DNA from: Hyphomicrobium_A sp963782555
Lineage (GTDB): Bacteria > Pseudomonadota > Alphaproteobacteria > Rhizobiales > Hyphomicrobiaceae
Length of the DNA: 64,000 nucleotides
Assembly (NCBI GenBank): GCA_963782555.1
Contig: CAWAKB010000005.1
Location: forward strand, 434,001-498,000
Reading direction: 5' to 3'
Shown here: piece after piece, positions 8,659 to 17,753 of the stretch
Layout of the letters: each line of letters opens with the position of its first letter
Numbering within the stretch: position 1 is the first letter of the stretch
The notes under the pieces: model-generated
The model's database searches: none
Told to the model about the DNA's origin: nothing
What the model saw: the letters and a program-made list of their open reading frames with translations, nothing else
Translations under genes and position numbers: made by a program

Positions 8659-9193
8659 AGCCGGTGAGGTGCACATCGCTCCGCTCGGGTTGATCGCCGA
8701 GGGCGAGCGCTGGGTCATCGCGCCGTTCCGTCCCTCGCGCACACTCGACAACCTGCGCGAGGTGCCGTTCGCGGTGGCAAGCCACACCGACGATGTGCGC
8801 GTGTTCGCGGGCGCGCTGACGGGGCGCAAAGATTGGCCGACCCGGGCGGCCGACAAGGTCAAGGGCGCCGTTCTCGAAAACGCCGTCGCGCACTGGGAGC
8901 TTGCCGTCGATCGCGTGACCGAGGACGAGGTGCGTCCGCGCTTTGCCTGCCGCCTCGTGCACGAGGCGAGCCACCGGCCGTGGGAGGGGTTCAATCGGGC
9001 GCAGGCTGCCGTGCTCGAATGCGCGGTGCTGGTGTCGCGGCTTTCCATGTTGCCGCCGGAGAAGATCGAGGCCGAGCTCAAGTATCTGGAGATTGCCATC
9101 TCCAAGACCGCCGGGGCTCGCGAGCAGGAGGCCTGGGGCTGGCTGATGGAGCGCATCGACGCCTGGCGCACGAAGCGCGCGCAGAAGGTCTAG
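8618..9193 (+). CDS. DUF447 family protein, H4MPT-cluster protein
   Basis: A 191-residue protein of the DUF447 family, which has a flavin-reductase-like split barrel. ETIVTTTNEAGEVHIAPLG at the start and a central CRLVHEA motif are typical. The start is the ATG at 8618 with AAGGAG placed well upstream. It overlaps the end of the DHPS-like gene in another frame. Homologues are confined largely to methanogens and H4MPT-using bacteria, so a role in cofactor biosynthesis or maintenance is likely, but no reaction can be assigned. Its stop overlaps the stop of the opposing MfnF-like gene by three bases. Confidence 0.75.
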   Translation: MPRIVETIVTTTNEAGEVHIAPLGLIAEGERWVIAPFRPSRTLDNLREVPFAVASHTDDVRVFAGALTGRKDWPTRAADKVKGAVLENAVAHWELAVDRVTEDEVRPRFACRLVHEASHRPWEGFNRAQAAVLECAVLVSRLSMLPPEKIEAELKYLEIAISKTAGAREQEAWGWLMERIDAWRTKRAQKV

Positions 9194-10219
9194 AGCGAGG
9201 CGTCCGCCAGCAAAGCGACGGCGACGGCCGGGGCGCAGCGCGTCGCCCAGGTGCGGCAGCTATCGGCGGTTACGATCAGCTCTCCGAACGTGCGGCTGGG
9301 GCGGTTGAGCTCCTCAGCCAACTCTGCAATCGCCTCGACTCCGATGCCCGCAGCGATGATCGGCGCGCCGTCGGGCACTGGGGTCGCGGTCACCACCTCG
9401 CCGATCGCCACCAGGATCTCGTGCATCTGCTTATCGCCAATCTCGCCAGCGACCTCGCGCCAGTCCTCGAACGTGGCATCCGCCCGGTCCCGGCCGAAGC
9501 AACGTGCAAAGCGGGCAAGGCTTTCCTCTAAGGAGGTGCCGCGCGCGTCGGAGGTCGGATGCTGGTCGACGTCCTCGGGGAGCGTGCCGAGCACGCGGCG
9601 CACATCGGCCATGGTGGCGAAGCCGCCGGCGGCAAGGCGTTGCGTACGGTTTTGCAGGCGCGCCTCGGCGGCGACGACGCTCACGTCGGTGCGCGTCAGT
9701 CCGGTGTAGACGAGCTCGCCCGTGGCGAGGCGATCGCCGTCGGTCAGCCCGCGCGGCGCCGCTGCCCCGGCAACAACCGGAATGATGTCGGTGGTGGTCG
9801 AGCCCATGTCGATCAGCAAGGCGTCGCCGAAGTGTCGCGCCACGAGATGGGCGGAGGCGAGAAAGTTGGTCGAGGCGACGGCCAAGGGATCGATGACCGC
9901 CTCTTGCGGGCTGCCGTACCCGCGCGGGCCCATCCAGATTCGAATGCCGTGGCCGAGCAGGGTTGCCAGGCGCTCAACCAGCGTCGTCACGCCCGCCTTG
10001 CGGTCGGGGAAGATCTCGCACAGCTCGCCCGTCATCGTCGCTGCGTGTTGCTCGGCGCGGGCGATCAATGGGGCGGCCCGGGCGAAGGCCAGAATCGAGC
10101 CGGTCGAGCCCCTGCCAGAGCGGGCAGGGGATCTGCTCGACAGCGATCACTCGGCCGTCCTCGACGAGCGCCACCTTGAGGTGGGCGCCGCCGACGTCAT
10201 ATCCAGCGGTAACGGCCAT
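9190..10219 (-). pseudogene. MfnF-like hydantoinase/oxoprolinase-family H4MPT-linked protein, frameshifted
   Basis: Two minus-strand frames together give one ASKHA-fold protein of about 340 residues. The N-terminus (AGYDVGGAHLKVAL) is read from 10219. The body, with the phosphate motif IDMGSTTTDI, is read in another frame to a TAG at 9190. One extra base near 10097 explains the break: the reading jumps from LDRLDS to LAFARAAP and then stays intact. Archaeal MfnF, from the same superfamily, joins the furan and tyramine parts of methanofuran. The single shift may be a sequencing or assembly error, because the rest is well conserved. It starts 70 bases from the divergent HisA-like gene. Confidence 0.72.
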
Positions 10220-10289
10220 GCTGCTGTTTCCTCAGGCAATCGCTGCGCAAGCGGGGCCGTGATACACGAGGCGAGCGTGGAGGCAAGGC

Positions 10290-10958
10290 ATGCTGGTAAT
10301 CCCGGTTATCGATGTGCGGCACGGGCTGGCGGTGCAGGCTCACGGTGGGCGGCGGGATCGAGTATCGTCCGCTTCTGACGCCGCTGGCGGAAGGCAGCGA
10401 TCCCGTCGCGGTTGCTCTTGGGTACATGTCACTCTTTGCGTTCCCAATCATTTATATCGCCGATCTCGACGGCATCGAAGGGCGTGGGTGCAACTCGGCG
10501 CTGCCGGGAAAGCTTGCCCAGCTCTGCCCGGCGTGGAGCTCTGGATCGATGATGGCGCGACACCAAGAGAGGCGGCCGAGCAGGTTGGGTCGGTGTCTCC
10601 TGCGACGCCGGTGCTCGGGACTGAAAGTTTGCGGACGCCTGAGGATCTGACGGTCCTGCGGAGCTGGCCGCACGACCGCTATGTGCTGTCGCTCGACTTC
10701 AAAGGAGAAGGTTTCGACGGTCCCGCCGACGCTCTCGTCGACGCGAGCCATTGGCCCGACCGCATCGTGGTCATGACGCTTGCGCGCGTCGGCAGCGCTG
10801 CCGGCCCCGATGTGCGGCGTGTCGCGGAGATTGTTGGAAGGTCAGCTGGACGTTCGGTCTATGCGGCGGGAGGCGTGCGGGACCGAGCCGACGTCGAGGC
10901 GCTGCGTGATGCGGGCGCGGCAGGCGTGCTCGTAGCCAGCGCGCTGCACGCAGAATAA
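10290..10958 (+). pseudogene. HisA/HisF-like TIM-barrel protein of the H4MPT cluster, two compensating frameshifts
   Basis: The frame opens with LVIPVIDVRHGLAV, the start of HisA-like barrels, and ends with a good phosphate-binding C-terminus (VYAAGGVRDR, GVLVASALH). Between about 10350 and 10510 the conserved protein runs in a different frame, reading YRPLLTPLAEG and YIADLDGIEG. One extra base near 10350 and one missing base near 10507 restore a continuous protein of about 222 residues. Thus the 669-base open frame looks intact while about 50 residues inside it are scrambled. HisA/HisF-related proteins are found in methylotroph methanofuran clusters. Function is unproven; the shifts may be assembly errors. 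Confidence 0.66.
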
Positions 10959-10964
10959 AATGAC

Positions 10965-10993
10965 GGCCAGCGATCTGAAAGAGATCGCCGGCC
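10965..10993. terminator. hairpin between hisA-like and fae genes
   Basis: A 12-bp stem with one G-T mismatch (GGCCAGCGATCT with AGATCGCCGGCC) and a five-base loop. It lies between the converging HisA-like and fae genes. On the minus strand it is followed by the T-rich CATTTTATTC, so it could end fae transcription, and it could work for both strands. Confidence 0.55.
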
Positions 10994-11096
10994 GTTGATG
11001 AGGTTCGTTGCGCGAAGGGGTCGAGCAGAACGGCGTGCCGGGCGGCTCTAACCCTTCCAACGGCCTGTGAGCAGTCTACCCAATCGCGTCAGCAGA

Positions 11097-11114
11097 CCCG
11101 CCTTCATAGGCGGG
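11097..11114. terminator. short hairpin downstream of fae
   Basis: A perfect 7-bp stem (CCCGCCT with AGGCGGG) with a four-base loop sits about 30 bases after the fae stop. There is no clear T-tract, so its role as a terminator is weakly supported. Confidence 0.3.
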
Positions 11115-11143
11115 GCGTCATCCTGCTGCGGACGGTGTCCGCT

Positions 11144-11657
11144 TCAAGTCTTCGCACCGAACGGATGCTGCGCGGAGTTGCGCTGGGCCGTCGCCTCGGC
11201 GGCGGTCGGCTTGCCGGCAACGGCGCGGGCGATCGATTCCTTCACGGCGCGATAGTTGAAGTCCTGGATCTTGGCGTCGTCGGCCGCTTCCCAGTGGATG
11301 AACACGCCGACGCAGATGTAGATGTCGTCGGCCTCAGACGCCGGGATCACGCCCTCGGCGACCGAGTCCTGAACGGCCTTGGCGACCGCGTACTGGGCGG
11401 GGCCGAACATCTGCACCGCCTGGCGGGCGTCCTTGATGGTGACCTTGTTGTAAAGGATCGTGTTGGGCTTGCAGGCGAAGGTTCGGCGCGATGACGGCGA
11501 GAAGCGTCGTGAAGCCGTCCTTGTTGTTCGTCAGCGCGTTGCAGAAAGCCGTCTCGGCAGCGCTACCGCGCGGGCCCATGATGAGGTCGATATGCGCCAC
11601 CTCATTGCCGTCGCCGACGAGGGACTCGCCGACCATCACTTTGTTAATCTTGGCCAT
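11144..11657 (-). pseudogene. fae: formaldehyde-activating enzyme (Fae), frameshifted
   Basis: Fae condenses formaldehyde with H4MPT to methylene-H4MPT, the entry step of the pathway. The start at 11657 is preceded by GGGAGGAA. The first 60 residues match Fae closely (MAKINKVMVG, DGNEVAHIDLIMGPRG, with the catalytic His in AHIDL). A single extra base near 11477 (CTTCGCC where CTTGCC is expected) then shifts the frame. The remainder (QMFGPAQYAVAKAV, GVFIHWEAADDAKI) continues perfectly in another frame to 11144. The repaired product is about 170 residues, the normal Fae length. Because the enzyme is central to this metabolism, a sequencing error or a second fae copy elsewhere should be considered. 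Confidence 0.9.
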
Positions 11658-11826
11658 TACGGGGTTCCTCCCATAGCTAAAAACACCACGAGCACCAACG
11701 CCACCCCGCCTCAGCCGGGTGCATGCCGGTTCTGCCCAATCTCGTAGCTATCCCTGTTATCTGCGATCGGCGACAACTCGTCCCCGAACCGGTTGCCCGG
11801 ATAGCGGCGCGCCTTCAGCGCCGCCC

Positions 11827-12727
11827 CTAGATAGCGCGAGGCGCCCTCATTCGACAAGGGGTTACGGGGGGCCGCAGGCCCTCCAAACCGCCGTAAATCG
11901 CCGCGGCAAACAGGGTGGCAACGACAAAGTCCGCCGTCGTCCCCGGATTGATCTCGCGTTGCTTCAGGTCGCGGTCGAAATGCTAGAAGGCCCGCAAACG
12001 TCTTAAGGTGGCAACCGGGTCCCAGAGGGCCCGCTGGCGCTGGGCCTCCTGGCGCACCATCTCGGCGGCATCCGGACCGAGCTTGCGGGCGATGTGGCTG
12101 TCGGGGGCCTCTGCCAGGTAGGCCATATGCAGGGTGGTGGTGGCGACGGCTGGGTCGTCCGTCAGGCAGGGGGATCCTTTCCAGCGTCGGGAGCCCGAAC
12201 GCGAAGATCTCATCGAGGTCGGTGACGTAGGCGCGGGCGATGCGGTCGCGGCCGGCGGCAAGCGCCATTGCCGCGCGCAGTCCAATGGTGGGAGGTGCGG
12301 CGACGTCCTGGTCGGGGGCAGCGCCGAGACCGCCGGGGTTCGCGCGACGGATGGCCTCGAAGACGTTGGCGGCGTCCGTCGCATCGAGCTCAGAGAGCAC
12401 GTGTTGGACACGGTCGCGCAACCCCCCCGTGACGCTGGCTTGAGCTGCGGCTGCGAGTGGCGCCGACAGAAGGAGAATGCCGAGGTCGGTGTTGCAGCCG
12501 GCGGCTGCGAGCGACGCCTCGACGGCCCGCAGGATGCGCTCGCCGATCTGCAAGCGCGGCCTGGCGATCCACGGGGCTGCGGCTTCGGCGCTCGCCTCGA
12601 AGTGGTGCGTCTCCATGCCATGGCCGCCCGCGTGGACGTGCACGTTGCCGGGCTTCAGGGCGACGAGCTCGGCGCGGCAGGCGGCGAGGAAGGCCGCGCG
12701 GATCTCCGCTTCGCTCAGGCCGGACAT
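11827..12727 (-). pseudogene. triphosphoribosyl-dephospho-CoA synthase (CitG)-like protein of the C1 cluster, frameshift plus in-frame stop
   Basis: The product would be about 300 residues of the CitG/MdcB family, often present in methylotroph H4MPT clusters with unknown role. The first part from 12727 is typical (LVALKPGNVHVHAGGHGM, AAGCNTDLGILLLSAPL). A C5 run near 12168 appears to be one base too long and shifts the frame. The correct reading (DDPAVATTTLHMAYL, SHIARKLGPDAAE) follows in the next frame. That frame meets a TAG at 11983-11985, then continues in phase with a good family C-terminus (REINPGTTADFVVATLFAAAI) to 11827. The homopolymer context points to an indel error; the stop is harder to explain that way. 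Confidence 0.68.
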
Positions 12728-13682
12728 CGCGCGAGGCTTTGGTGCGCGCGCACGGCGGACATGAAATCCTCCGCCACAGCGTCCGCGATGTCGACGTCTG
12801 AGACGCTTTGCAGGCCGCGCCAGGACGGGTTGGAGTTGACCTCCAGCACCATGAGGCGGCCGTCACTGGCGCGGATCAGATCGACGCCGGCATAGTCGGC
12901 ATCGACCGCGGCAACGGCGGCGGCAGCCAGGCTCGCCATCTCGGCGTCGGGTTGGTAGGGCAGCGGTGCGCCGCCCTGGTGCACATTGGTAATCCAGGTT
13001 CCTGCCGTGCGCGCCATGGCGGCGATCACGCGTGAGCTGGTGGCGATGACGCGCCAATCCTCAAAGGTTGCACCCGTCGGCGGCACGTAGTCCTGCAGAT
13101 GGTAGATGTTGTCGGCGGCCTCGGGTGCGGGCAGATCGGCCAGAGGTCGATCCGCAAAAGCCCCTTACCCTGCGAGCCGAATAACGGCTTGAAGATCAGC
13201 GGGCGGTGGGCCTCGTGCACATAGGCGGCGGCCGGCGCCTCGCCTTCGACCGTGCGCGTGCGCGGCGTCGGGATGCCGGCCTTGGCGAGCAGGAACGTGG
13301 TCATCGATTTGTCGACGCAGCGCTCGATGGCGCGGGCGTCATTCCAGACGCGCACGCCGCTTTCGCGCAAGGCATGCAAGAGCCCCAGCCGGAAGGTGAT
13401 CTGCTCGAGCGTGCCGGCCGAGATCGAGCGCACGAACACGCCGTCGGGCAACGCGCCGTCAAAGCCCGGAATGTCGATGCCGCAGGGCAATTGCGTGTCG
13501 AAGGCGCAGCGGGGCAGCGAGGTGACGACCACGCTGGCGCCGCGCCGGCGCATGGCCTCGGCGAGGCGACGGACATGCCACTCGCCCGCCTCCTCCTCGA
13601 GAAACAGGGCAATGCGGGGTGCGCCGTCCGCCGGGTCAGCGGAAGCTTGCGTCGACGATCTCTGGAGCAAGTTCGCCAGCAT
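12715..13682 (-). pseudogene. RimK-like ATP-grasp ligase of the H4MPT cluster, frameshifted
   Basis: The start is taken at ATG 13682, overlapping the mch end by 47 bases. The N-terminal part (PRIALFLEEE, CVDKSMTTFLLAKAGIPTP, FKPLFGSQGKGL) is a RimK-type ATP-grasp fold. Near 13135 one base appears missing. The C-terminal half (GATFEDWRVIATS, GVDLI, LMVLEVNSNPSW) carries on in another frame to 12715. The repaired protein is about 320 residues. ATP-grasp ligases in this setting probably add glutamate to H4MPT or to the furan cofactor. It ends within the first codons of the CitG-like gene (12-base overlap). Confidence 0.75.
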
Positions 13683-14607
13683 GAAAAGATGCGCCCGTGT
13701 CGAGGTTGGAGACGACGACCTGGGCGGGGCTGAACAGCATAGGGTCGATCTTGTAGAAGTCGCCGTTGACGGCGGCGAAGATCTCGGCGAACGGCTTGCC
13801 GTAGGAGGTGCTGCCGCCGCTTGGCAGCTCGTCGGCGAGCTTCTTGGCCGCCACGTCGCTGCCGCGCACATAAAGCTGCACGCGTCCGCCGTAGATGATC
13901 GCGTCGTTGGTGCGCCCCATGGCTTTCACGAAGTCGGGGACGGGGGGCGCGATCGGCGCCGTGCCGACGCCGTCGACGATGTTCTCCAGCGGGAAGTGCA
14001 GTTCGTGCGCCTTGTGCAGTGCGACCTCGAGCACGCGGGCGACGACCTGCACGGTGCCGGCCAGGCATCCCGTGGGCGCGAAGAGAATAGTCAGGTCGGC
14101 GGGCGCCACACCGCAATCGGCGGCCACGCGCCTGACGAGCGCGGCGGGCGGCGGCTTGTCGCCCTCGATGACGAGCGCGGCCTTGCCGTAATGATCGACG
14201 TAGTCGAGCTCCTTGAAGAGCGCCTCCTTGCGCGACAGCGCGCGCGCCGGGCCCGAGCCGAGCGCAAAGAAGCCGGTCTCCTCATCGCTCATGGTCCAGC
14301 CGCCGTACTGGCTGCCAAGGCAGGCGATGACCGGGTTGGTCGAGTGGACGGTGAGGCCGAGCGGCCAGCGCTGCAGGCCCGAGGCCATGGTGAAGCTAAC
14401 AATGCCGAGCCCGCCCATGCAGATCTCGGCGAGCTGCCGGCCGGCTTCCAGGCCTCCTAGCGTCGCGGCGCCGAGATCGACAAGGCGCTCTCCGGCCTCG
14501 CCGGTGCCGACGATGCAGCGCAGCGCGGCGGCATCGGCGACGAGCGCGTCAACGAGCTTGGCTGCTCGCGCCGATACGCTCGGGGCGGGACCGGTATGTT
14601 TTTGCAT
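13636..14607 (-). CDS. mch: methenyltetrahydromethanopterin cyclohydrolase (Mch)
   Basis: A 323-residue cytoplasmic enzyme that hydrolyses methenyl-H4MPT to formyl-H4MPT. The sequence carries family motifs including GEAGERLVDLGAATLGGLEAG near the start, GSQYGGW, and FAPTGCLAG. The start is the ATG at 14607 with CGGAG upstream; the frame is open further back but those residues overlap the neighbouring ATP-grasp gene. It is intact, unlike its downstream neighbour, and overlaps that RimK-like gene by 47 bases and the upstream ATP-grasp gene by 59. Confidence 0.95.
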   Translation of the reverse strand: MQKHTGPAPSVSARAAKLVDALVADAAALRCIVGTGEAGERLVDLGAATLGGLEAGRQLAEICMGGLGIVSFTMASGLQRWPLGLTVHSTNPVIACLGSQYGGWTMSDEETGFFALGSGPARALSRKEALFKELDYVDHYGKAALVIEGDKPPPAALVRRVAADCGVAPADLTILFAPTGCLAGTVQVVARVLEVALHKAHELHFPLENIVDGVGTAPIAPPVPDFVKAMGRTNDAIIYGGRVQLYVRGSDVAAKKLADELPSGGSTSYGKPFAEIFAAVNGDFYKIDPMLFSPAQVVVSNLDTGASFHAGELAPEIVDASFR

Positions 14608-15745
14608 TCTGTCGCTCCGTGTCTGTCGCTCGTCCATATAGCATGAGTGCCAATTCATCCAAGCGCCGGCGGCAATTATGCTCGGCGGCTGCTGCGGTTT
14701 CCCCGCTGGCCAACACTGTGGCGACCGGCCGGTGGTGCGGGATGCGGGTCCCCGGCATGGGGCGGTCGGCGGTCCATGAGGGCCATTCAGGCACGGCAGA
14801 GATTAAGGGACCTCTGTCGGCATAGAGGATGCCTGCCGCCTTAGCGCCCGATGTTGGCAGCGGGGCAAGAGCAAACGGCTCGCCCCGGCAGGCGGCGACG
14901 TGGGCGGCGAACAGGGAGCCCGATTGGTCGTCGAAAACATCGAGGGTGGCGCCGGGACGCGGATTCACCTCCAGCAGGTAGGGGACGTTTCCGGCGAGCA
15001 GGAAATCGAATGAGACGAGGCCAACAAGGTGGAGGGCGCCGCAGAGGGCGTCGGCCGCGGCGGTCATGCGCTCCTTAACAATTGGATCGAGGGGGGCCGG
15101 ACCGGTGGCGCCGCCGTAGCGATAAGGCCTGGGCTCGGTCCCGACCGTCCATTGCCGGCTGAAGCCCGCAACGCTGAGGGAGCCGCGCCCGGCAACGCCA
15201 AGGACAGACACGGGAGGCCCGCTCAAGCAGCGCTGGTAGTAGCGCCCGCGCCGGGAGCGTGCCGCCGCGCAAGGGATGACGTGCGCGCCGCCGCTGCCGC
15301 CGATGCGCTTCGACAGCCAGCCGCCCGACTGCACCGGAGGGGAAACGCGCGTCTCAGGATGCGGGATGGCGAGGGTGTCGAGCAGCGGAAAGAAGATGGT
15401 GGGGTCCTTGGCGCGCGCGATCGTGTCCGCGGTGTTGCCGAGGAGCGGGAACCGGCGCGCAAGCGTGGCGACGAGCTTGGGCGTGTCCTCGAAACCGGAC
15501 CCGAGCACCAGACCGATGGGAGGCTGCTCAGCCCGCGCCGCCAACGCCTGCAGCGCCGCGATGAGGGAACGGCCGCGAAATCCTGCGCGAGTGGCTTCGG
15601 GCAGACAATGGTAGGCGGCAGCGCTGGCGCGCGTGTCGGCATCGCCGAAGGCATCGACCACGACCGGATCGAAGCCCGCGCGCCGGGCGCTCGCGGCAAG
15701 CGCACGCCCGGACAGCGCGGCAACAAGAACGGATCTGGGTCTCAA
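14549..15745 (-). CDS. ATP-grasp family ligase of the H4MPT/methanofuran cluster
   Basis: A 398-residue ATP-grasp protein. Recognisable parts are the N-terminal pre-ATP-grasp fold (RSVLVAALSGRALAASARRAG), a lysine-containing nucleotide segment (GGWLSKRIGGSGGAHV), and the metal-binding FDFLLAG and LLEVNPRPGATLD. Archaeal MfnD, an ATP-grasp enzyme, joins glutamate to tyramine in methanofuran. A similar ligase step on the bacterial (methylo)furan is plausible here. It starts four bases inside the end of mtdB (stop 15742) and overlaps mch at its 3' end, so mtdB, this gene and mch form one transcript. Confidence 0.75.
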   Translation of the reverse strand: MRPRSVLVAALSGRALAASARRAGFDPVVVDAFGDADTRASAAAYHCLPEATRAGFRGRSLIAALQALAARAEQPPIGLVLGSGFEDTPKLVATLARRFPLLGNTADTIARAKDPTIFFPLLDTLAIPHPETRVSPPVQSGGWLSKRIGGSGGAHVIPCAAARSRRGRYYQRCLSGPPVSVLGVAGRGSLSVAGFSRQWTVGTEPRPYRYGGATGPAPLDPIVKERMTAAADALCGALHLVGLVSFDFLLAGNVPYLLEVNPRPGATLDVFDDQSGSLFAAHVAACRGEPFALAPLPTSGAKAAGILYADRGPLISAVPEWPSWTADRPMPGTRIPHHRPVATVLASGETAAAAEHNCRRRLDELALMLYGRATDTERQNAKTYRSRPERIGASSQAR

Positions 15746-16641
15746 GTCGTAAGCGTCCGTGCCAACTGGAAGGCGTCGCGGAAGTCGAGATGCAGGGCTT
15801 TGTCGGAAGAGATCATGCGCTTGAAGAGCCCCAACTCCGTCTTGTACTTGATGTCACCGATGGCGAGCGGGCCGACGCCGAGCGCGTTGCAGCCGGGCAG
15901 CGGCGCACCGTCCATGAACAGGTCCATGCCTTCGACGCCGGCGGGTGGCACCGCGTTGACGTCGGCAACGACCAGCAGGTTCTTGGCCAGCGCCTTGTCC
16001 GCCGCGGAGATGACCCGCACACCGGCGGCGGCAGCGGCGAAGATCACCTCCGCATCGCCTATGATCGCCGCCTTCTGCTCAGGTGTCTCGCCCGGTGCCG
16101 GCTCGAGATCGACGCCGAACCGCTCCTTGGATACGGCGGCCGACTTGAAGACGCGGTCTATGCCGCGATGGGCGACAAGCTTGACCTTGGCGCCTTCGAG
16201 CGCGGTGATGATCGAGGAGGCGAAGCCGACGACGCCGGTGGCGCCGAAGACGGCGATGCGGATCCCGCTCCATCCACGGTTGAACTTCGTGCGCAGCACA
16301 CGCTCAACGCAGGCCACCATGGCTGCGGCCGTGGTGAAGGACCCGGCCGGATCGGCGAAAGTGGAAAGCTCAAAAGGGGGCACGAGTGCCTTACGTGCGG
16401 CCTCCATCATGTCGAGCGCCAGAAGCGCATCCTTGCCGCCGATGAAGATACCGGTGCGCACGCCGTCGTTGGGGGGACGCGAGAAGATGGCGTCCTGGGT
16501 CAGCGCCGTCACTTCCTCCAGCGCCACGTTGATGTAGGGCACGATCACCTTGTAACCGGCATCCGCTGCCATGTTCACGTCGAATGGGCTCATGTGCTTT
16601 TGCGGCGAGAGCATGTGCAGGATCGGTGTGGCGTCGCTCAT
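15742..16641 (-). CDS. mtdB: NAD(P)-dependent methylene-H4MPT dehydrogenase (MtdB)
   Basis: A 299-residue cytoplasmic dehydrogenase that oxidises methylene-H4MPT to methenyl-H4MPT. The N-terminal catalytic domain begins ILHMLSPQKHMSPFDVNMA, a strong MtdA/MtdB signature. A Rossmann nucleotide-binding motif (AVFGATGVVG) follows near residue 130. Association with mch and fae and the sequence style favour MtdB over MtdA. The start at 16641 has GAGGAAA upstream. The beta-RFAP synthase gene lies 27 bases upstream on the same strand. Confidence 0.9.
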   Translation of the reverse strand: MSDATPILHMLSPQKHMSPFDVNMAADAGYKVIVPYINVALEEVTALTQDAIFSRPPNDGVRTGIFIGGKDALLALDMMEAARKALVPPFELSTFADPAGSFTTAAAMVACVERVLRTKFNRGWSGIRIAVFGATGVVGFASSIITALEGAKVKLVAHRGIDRVFKSAAVSKERFGVDLEPAPGETPEQKAAIIGDAEVIFAAAAAGVRVISAADKALAKNLLVVADVNAVPPAGVEGMDLFMDGAPLPGCNALGVGPLAIGDIKYKTELGLFKRMISSDKALHLDFRDAFQLARTLTT

Positions 16642-16668
16642 TTTTTGTTTTCCTCGTCTCTTCTAAAA

Positions 16669-17703
16669 TTAGGTGCTCGCGATGCGTTCGATCGAGGCGC
16701 CCCTGTTGCGACCTCGTCCAACCAAGATCTCGAGACCATCGGCTCTAGCGGCTTCAATTAGCGAATCATAGAGGCGTTCGGCAATGTCCTTGCTGGCCGC
16801 GAAGGCGAACCCGGTCGGTCCCCACGAGCTCTGACCGATGCCGAACGCCCCTGCATCCTTGAGCTTGCCGGCGATGCGTCCGACCGCAGGGCTCGTCCAC
16901 GGGGCGCCGCCTTGCGCTGCAGCAAAATGGCCGCCGACGATTGACTGAATCTCTGTCACGGCGGCACCGAACGCCTCGATATCGGCCTCCATCAGGCCGG
17001 GCACGAGCTGCATCAACACGAGGCGGCACACGTGAGCGGCGGCCGCTTCGGAAAGCGGAGGGAGCCGGGCGAAAGCCTGCGCCTCGGCTTCGCCGTGCAC
17101 GCCGGTGGTGCGCGTGTCGAGGATGAGAAGGACGCGCCACGTCTCGGGAAAATCGGCGCGCACCAGGATCGGCGGTGAGCGATCCAACGCGCCCCGGCCG
17201 CCGTCAACGATGAAGCCGCCCTCCTCGAACGCCGCCATGCCGATGGCCGATCGGGCGCCGCGGTCCATGATCTCGCCGAGCTCGCCAGCGCCATGATCGA
17301 GGCCCTCGATCGCCGTCAGCGCCGCGCCGACCGCGAGCGCGAGCTGGGTCCCGGAACCGAGCCCCGAATGGCGCGGGATGGCTTGGCGGACGTCCAACTG
17401 ATAGGCGCCCTTGCAGGAGAATACCTCCGTAAAGCGGCGGAGCGCCTCGAGCGCGCGCTCGCGATCGGGGCCGTCGGCCTTGAAGGCGCGGGCGCGCGTC
17501 AGCACCAACTCCGTGGCCGGGCGGTCGATCGCCAGCCCGATGCTGCCGAACCGGCGCCCCAGGTCGCCGTTGAGATCGAGAAAGCCGAGGTGCAGGCGCG
17601 CAGGCGCGATCACCCGTACCGCTCCGGCCGGCTTACGTGCCGGCTTGGGGGCAGGGTGTCCTTGGGAGGGGAACTCAGTTTGCTTCGCGTCGGCCAGTGG
17701 CAT
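16669..17703 (-). CDS. mptG: beta-ribofuranosylaminobenzene 5'-phosphate synthase family protein (GHMP fold)
   Basis: A 344-residue GHMP-kinase-fold protein. It has VIAPARLHLGFLDLNGDLGRRFGS at the N-terminal side and the glycine-rich PRHSGLGSGTQLALAVG near residues 110-125, both characteristic of beta-RFAP synthase. This enzyme makes the first dedicated intermediate of H4MPT from PRPP and 4-hydroxybenzoate or p-aminobenzoate. A proline/lysine-rich 30-residue extension precedes the domain. It heads the minus-strand run mptG-mtdB-ATP-grasp-mch and is divergent from the phhB gene, with a 50-base shared promoter space. Confidence 0.88.
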   Translation of the reverse strand: MPLADAKQTEFPSQGHPAPKPARKPAGAVRVIAPARLHLGFLDLNGDLGRRFGSIGLAIDRPATELVLTRARAFKADGPDRERALEALRRFTEVFSCKGAYQLDVRQAIPRHSGLGSGTQLALAVGAALTAIEGLDHGAGELGEIMDRGARSAIGMAAFEEGGFIVDGGRGALDRSPPILVRADFPETWRVLLILDTRTTGVHGEAEAQAFARLPPLSEAAAAHVCRLVLMQLVPGLMEADIEAFGAAVTEIQSIVGGHFAAAQGGAPWTSPAVGRIAGKLKDAGAFGIGQSSWGPTGFAFAASKDIAERLYDSLIEAARADGLEILVGRGRNRGASIERIAST

Positions 17704-17753
17704 TACGTTGAACCTAGGGGACGAGTGTCCACAAAAGACGAGGAGACCACAAG

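Noticed and set aside
7087..9171. 694-residue minus-strand open frame
   Set aside because: It lies fully opposite the DHPS-like and DUF447 genes, has no domain motif, and is a G+C-driven shadow.
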